Virus record (IMG/VR): IMGVR_UViG_3300030389_001335
Coordinates: 1-21,709 of that record
Strand: one strand, 5' to 3'
Source of the DNA: a virus
Length of the DNA stretch: 21,709 nt
Below the pieces are notes generated by a model. The model did not search any database. It had not been told where the DNA came from and saw nothing but the letters and a program-made list of their open reading frames with translations. The position numbers and the translations under genes were made by a program. Of this stretch, positions 19,534 through 21,709 are shown piece after piece (the stretch's first letter is position 1; every line of letters starts with the position of its first letter).

Positions 19534-19712
19534 TACTTGACCCAGAGGATGATCCACGCCTGACCAATGTACAAGCGCAACTGAAAGCATTGCGTCAGTA
19601 CATGGACGAAAGGTTGTGGGAAAGTAAGGACGTATGCCCAGCTAGACAGGCAGAGATTAAACGCTTGACTATGCTGCTGGCAGAGGGCAAACTGTACGAA
19701 CCTAAGTTTTAG
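19530..19712 (+). CDS. Small helical protein, 60 residues
   Basis: The ATG overlaps the preceding stop as ATGA, with GGAG upstream. The product is predicted helical throughout (LTNVQAQLKALRQYMDERLW and ARQAEIKRLTMLLAEGKL), with one Cys36. It could be a coiled-coil partner. No family recognised. Confidence 0.7.
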   Translation: MILDPEDDPRLTNVQAQLKALRQYMDERLWESKDVCPARQAEIKRLTMLLAEGKLYEPKF

Positions 19713-19728
19713 AGAAAGGAGACAAGCC

Positions 19729-20187
19729 ATGCCAAACTGGTGTCAGAATGTAATGTATATCCAGAACCACAACCCATCGTTGGTCACGGCCATCAAAGAG
19801 GGCAACCTGTGCGAACACATTGTGCCGGAACCAAAGGATGATGAAGGTGAACCAACGTCGGGTTGGTATGACTGGCGCGTAGAAAATTGGGGAACCAAGT
19901 GGGACATCAAATGCGAACACGTTGAGGTCGATGATGACGATACCTTAATCGTCAAGTTTGACACGGCATGGTCACCACCTGACAAAGTGTTTGACGCCAT
20001 GCACAAAAAGGGCTATCTCTTTGAGGCATACTATGTCGAGTATGGTATGGAATACTATGGTTCATATGTGAATGGACGAGATACAACAGACAACTTCCCA
20101 GAGGGCAAGTTCTGTCCATCAGATATGTACGACGACTACGAGGGATGGTCACATCCTAATCGCCACCTGCGCGAAAACTATTCATAG
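19729..20187 (+). CDS. Api92/DUF1281-like ferredoxin-fold protein
   Basis: The start MPNWCQNVMYI, the NWGTKWDIKC block (53-62) and FDTAWSPPDKVFDAM (77-91) are the hallmark motifs of the Api92-like family (DUF1281, ferredoxin-like), found in phages and plasmids. The C-terminal half has YVEYGMEYYGSYVNGRD and an acidic tail. The family function is unknown to me. AAAGGAGA lies 9 nt before the ATG. The 152-residue length is close to that of other phage members. I am confident of the family, not of any role. Confidence 0.85.
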   Translation: MPNWCQNVMYIQNHNPSLVTAIKEGNLCEHIVPEPKDDEGEPTSGWYDWRVENWGTKWDIKCEHVEVDDDDTLIVKFDTAWSPPDKVFDAMHKKGYLFEAYYVEYGMEYYGSYVNGRDTTDNFPEGKFCPSDMYDDYEGWSHPNRHLRENYS

Positions 20188-20201
20188 AAAGGAGACAACA
20201 C

Positions 20202-20405
20202 ATGTTAGGATTGTTAGCTACGTTTGCGTTTGCTATGTTTGCACAGGACAACGCAGAGTTTATCACAGACATGAACGCCAAGCTGGAACAGGATTGCACG
20301 TTCACATATACAGGTAAGCAAGAGGTGCGGCCTGATGTCCCACACATTGCTGTGGACAACAAGTACGTTTACTTCAGCATGGAACCCTGCCCGAAAGGAG
20401 AGTAG
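20202..20405 (+). CDS. Small secreted protein, 67 residues
   Basis: A hydrophobic N-terminus, MLGLLATFAFAMFA, ends at a plausible signal peptidase site before Gln15. The mature part has Cys32 and Cys63, suited to one disulfide, and otherwise looks like a small beta domain. A strong AAAGGAG precedes the ATG. The likely location is the periplasm. Function unknown. Confidence 0.72.
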   Translation: MLGLLATFAFAMFAQDNAEFITDMNAKLEQDCTFTYTGKQEVRPDVPHIAVDNKYVYFSMEPCPKGE

Positions 20406-20407
20406 AC

Positions 20408-20740
20408 ATGAATCTGGTATTGAACACCACGCACTATGATGCACCGAAGGAACACCTTGTCGAATCACTTGGCCTGTTGCCTCACTGGGTTGTCGAGTAT
20501 AATATTCTGGGTGGCAAAGACCTCGTGCAATACATGACAGAACGCTATGGCTTTGGTGAGTTGTATAAGTTTGAAGGTACAGTCACAGAGGATGGCCGGT
20601 GGCAGAGTCCACACGAAGATGACGAAGACCTAGAGTATGTGGGCAAGATGCAGACAAAGGATGGCACTGTGTACTTCTATCCATACGCAATCACTGCGCT
20701 GCCTACTGATGATGGCTACTTTGTCACGAGGATGGACTGA
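20408..20740 (+). CDS. Conserved phage protein of unknown function, 110 residues
   Basis: The pattern LGLLPHWVVEYNILGGKDLV, then YGFGELYKFEGTV, a DGRWQSPHEDDEDLEY stretch and the C-terminal GYFVTRMD recurs in phage genomes without known function. AGGAG lies 8 nt before the ATG and the spacing from the previous stop is 2 nt. It is acidic with a probable beta core. No catalytic motif. Confidence 0.78.
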   Translation: MNLVLNTTHYDAPKEHLVESLGLLPHWVVEYNILGGKDLVQYMTERYGFGELYKFEGTVTEDGRWQSPHEDDEDLEYVGKMQTKDGTVYFYPYAITALPTDDGYFVTRMD

Positions 20741-20741
20741 C

Positions 20742-20891
20742 ATGGGCGAGGACACATTGTTTGACCATGACTGGGATGACAAGCACATCATAGACATTGA
20801 GTGGGACAATCCCAACCGTGAAGCCGAGACAGAGATGCTCATCAAATGGGGGTTATATCAGCCCCCACGAAAGGAGAAAGACGATGCGTAA
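20742..20891 (+). CDS. Acidic small protein, 49 residues
   Basis: I start at the ATG at 20742, one base after the previous stop; the frame open from 20637 lies inside that gene. The product reads MGEDTLFDHDWDDKHIIDIE, then WDNPNREAETEMLIKWGLY. It overlaps the next ATG by 8 nt and carries that gene's AAAGGAG in its last codons. Function unknown. Confidence 0.65.
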   Translation: MGEDTLFDHDWDDKHIIDIEWDNPNREAETEMLIKWGLYQPPRKEKDDA

Positions 20892-21165
20892 TACTTGGAA
20901 CATGATTATGGATTGGCGTTACAATCCCCTGTCACATATACCTGACATGAACACACGGCATATGATAATGCAAGTGCTGGCGTGGATGTGGTGTATTATC
21001 TTTAGCATGTGGCTTGGCAGTATCGTTGCCTTTGGTATCAGTGCCATTGCCCATGTCCTGTTGATTGCTGGCATCTTTATCACGGCAGGTGTGTTTGAAA
21101 CAGCCAAGCGTAGGCCGCAGTATTTCGGTGGGCTTGGCAGAGGTAATGGGGGTGAGCATGAATAG
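20884..21165 (+). CDS. Two-span membrane protein, 93 residues
   Basis: I start at the ATG at 20884, 7 nt after AAAGGAG. An N-terminal NPLSHIPDMNTRHMIMQ segment precedes two hydrophobic helices at about 29-50 and 54-71. A basic turn (KRRPQY) and a Gly-rich C-terminus, GGLGRGNGGEHE, follow. It could be a holin or a host membrane modifier. Unlike the leftward holin candidate it has a longer soluble N-terminus. Function unknown. Confidence 0.72.
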   Translation: MRNTWNMIMDWRYNPLSHIPDMNTRHMIMQVLAWMWCIIFSMWLGSIVAFGISAIAHVLLIAGIFITAGVFETAKRRPQYFGGLGRGNGGEHE

Positions 21166-21325
21166 ATACAGAATTGACCTATCGGGACAGACTGTCGGTC
21201 TGGACTTTGATGTGGAGTTATATGTACACGCTGACAGCATCAAAGACGTTGTTGATATATTCAGGGAGTATGACATTGTTAGACTTCAAGTCATATCCCC
21301 AGATGATGGGGGTGAACATGACTAA
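21158..21325 (+). CDS. Small protein of unknown function, 55 residues
   Basis: It starts at the ATG at 21158, overlapping the preceding stop by 8 nt. The product reads MNRYRIDLSGQTVGLDFDVE, then LYVHADSIKDVVDIFREYDI, a likely ferredoxin-like beta-alpha-beta piece. It ends DDGGEHD, almost the same as the GNGGEHE end of the preceding protein. This is because the stop/start junction is duplicated. Confidence 0.65.
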   Translation: MNRYRIDLSGQTVGLDFDVELYVHADSIKDVVDIFREYDIVRLQVISPDDGGEHD

Positions 21326-21461
21326 GCTGTGGCACAGGGTGAGGGACTACTACCTCACGCATGACGGCATTGAGATGTTTTTGTTCGCATGTGTGTTTGG
21401 TTCTCTAGGTTGGATAGCCTACCATGCTGTAGTCGGAATTGTAGAGAGAATTACAGGTTAG
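21318..21461 (+). CDS. Single-span membrane microprotein, 47 residues
   Basis: It starts at the ATG at 21318 in the duplicated junction. The product has a basic N-terminus, MTKLWHRVRDYY, and one membrane helix at about 18-42 (MFLFACVFGSLGWIAYHAVV). The short tail suggests the N-terminus is inside by the positive-inside rule. Function unknown. Confidence 0.65.
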   Translation: MTKLWHRVRDYYLTHDGIEMFLFACVFGSLGWIAYHAVVGIVERITG

Positions 21462-21478
21462 TGAAAGGAGTATATGAC

Positions 21479-21709
21479 ATGACAGAAAATGAAACATTGA
21501 ATGAGTGGGAACTAAAACGCGAAGCCGCGACACAGGCTTGGAAATCTATGACATCACATCAGCAGGAAGCTATGCTAGAGATGCTGAATGCATGGGTTCC
21601 GATTCGCAGTCGTGTTAGTGAGTTGTGTTCGCTTGACTATGATGACCTACGCGCCGTTGACAATGCATGGTATCAGTTGAAGAATGCGCTAGTTGACAAA
21701 GACGTTGAA
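21479..21709 (+). CDS. Protein of unknown function, N-terminal 77 codons (runs off the right edge)
   Basis: AAAGGAG lies 9 nt before the ATG; an ATG 5 nt earlier stops at once. The visible part is acidic and helical, with ETLNEWELKREAATQAWKSM, then MLEMLNAWVPIRSRVSELC and DDLRAVDNAWYQLKNALVD. The end is missing, so no family is assigned. Confidence 0.7.
   Translation, partial: MTENETLNEWELKREAATQAWKSMTSHQQEAMLEMLNAWVPIRSRVSELCSLDYDDLRAVDNAWYQLKNALVDKDVE

Overview
The window is part of the genome of a tailed double-stranded DNA bacteriophage. A small terminase, large terminase, portal, scaffold-like protein and the first codons of a probable major capsid protein lie in one leftward operon. 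Genes are packed with 1-40 nt overlaps and most have Shine-Dalgarno sequences, so the host is bacterial. The portal, the NNPGNI/LysM/Hint structural protein and the many tiny Lys/Arg/Gly-rich proteins resemble proteins I associate with uncultured marine phages. I cannot name a host or species. No integrase, lysogeny repressor, tRNA, CRISPR or insertion sequence is visible.

Layout: (1) Positions 1-14731, minus strand. A promoter at about 14840-14880 is followed by small proteins, many extremely basic, including a Met/Gly/Lys repeat protein, then a SET-domain protein. After these come membrane and secreted small proteins, a lipoprotein that could be a one-piece spanin, a holin-like protein, TerS, a second packaging-region HTH-like protein, TerL and the portal. 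A 1120-residue protein (muramidase-like, LysM, coiled coil, C-terminal Hint) follows, then a GNAT-like protein, a 70-residue protein, the scaffold and the start of the capsid gene. The capsid gene has its own promoter and a hairpin-rich leader at 40-270. (2) Positions 14732-15940, a 1.2 kb divergent control region without convincing genes. It is full of palindromes, short direct repeats and one strong stem-loop candidate, and is the best place for a replication origin, an operator array or a small RNA. (3) Positions 15941-21709, plus strand. This is an operon of mostly small proteins with very uniform AAAGGAG ribosome-binding sites: a phage gp88-like protein, a C5-cytosine DNA methyltransferase, an Api92/DUF1281-like protein, membrane and secreted small proteins, and a gene running off the right end.

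The leftward operon appears to make the virion and lysis proteins. The rightward operon looks like an accessory or early host-takeover and DNA-modification set, although most of its genes have no known function. Several genes here are shorter than 60 codons, and many start codons were placed from ribosome-binding sites and stop/start overlaps.
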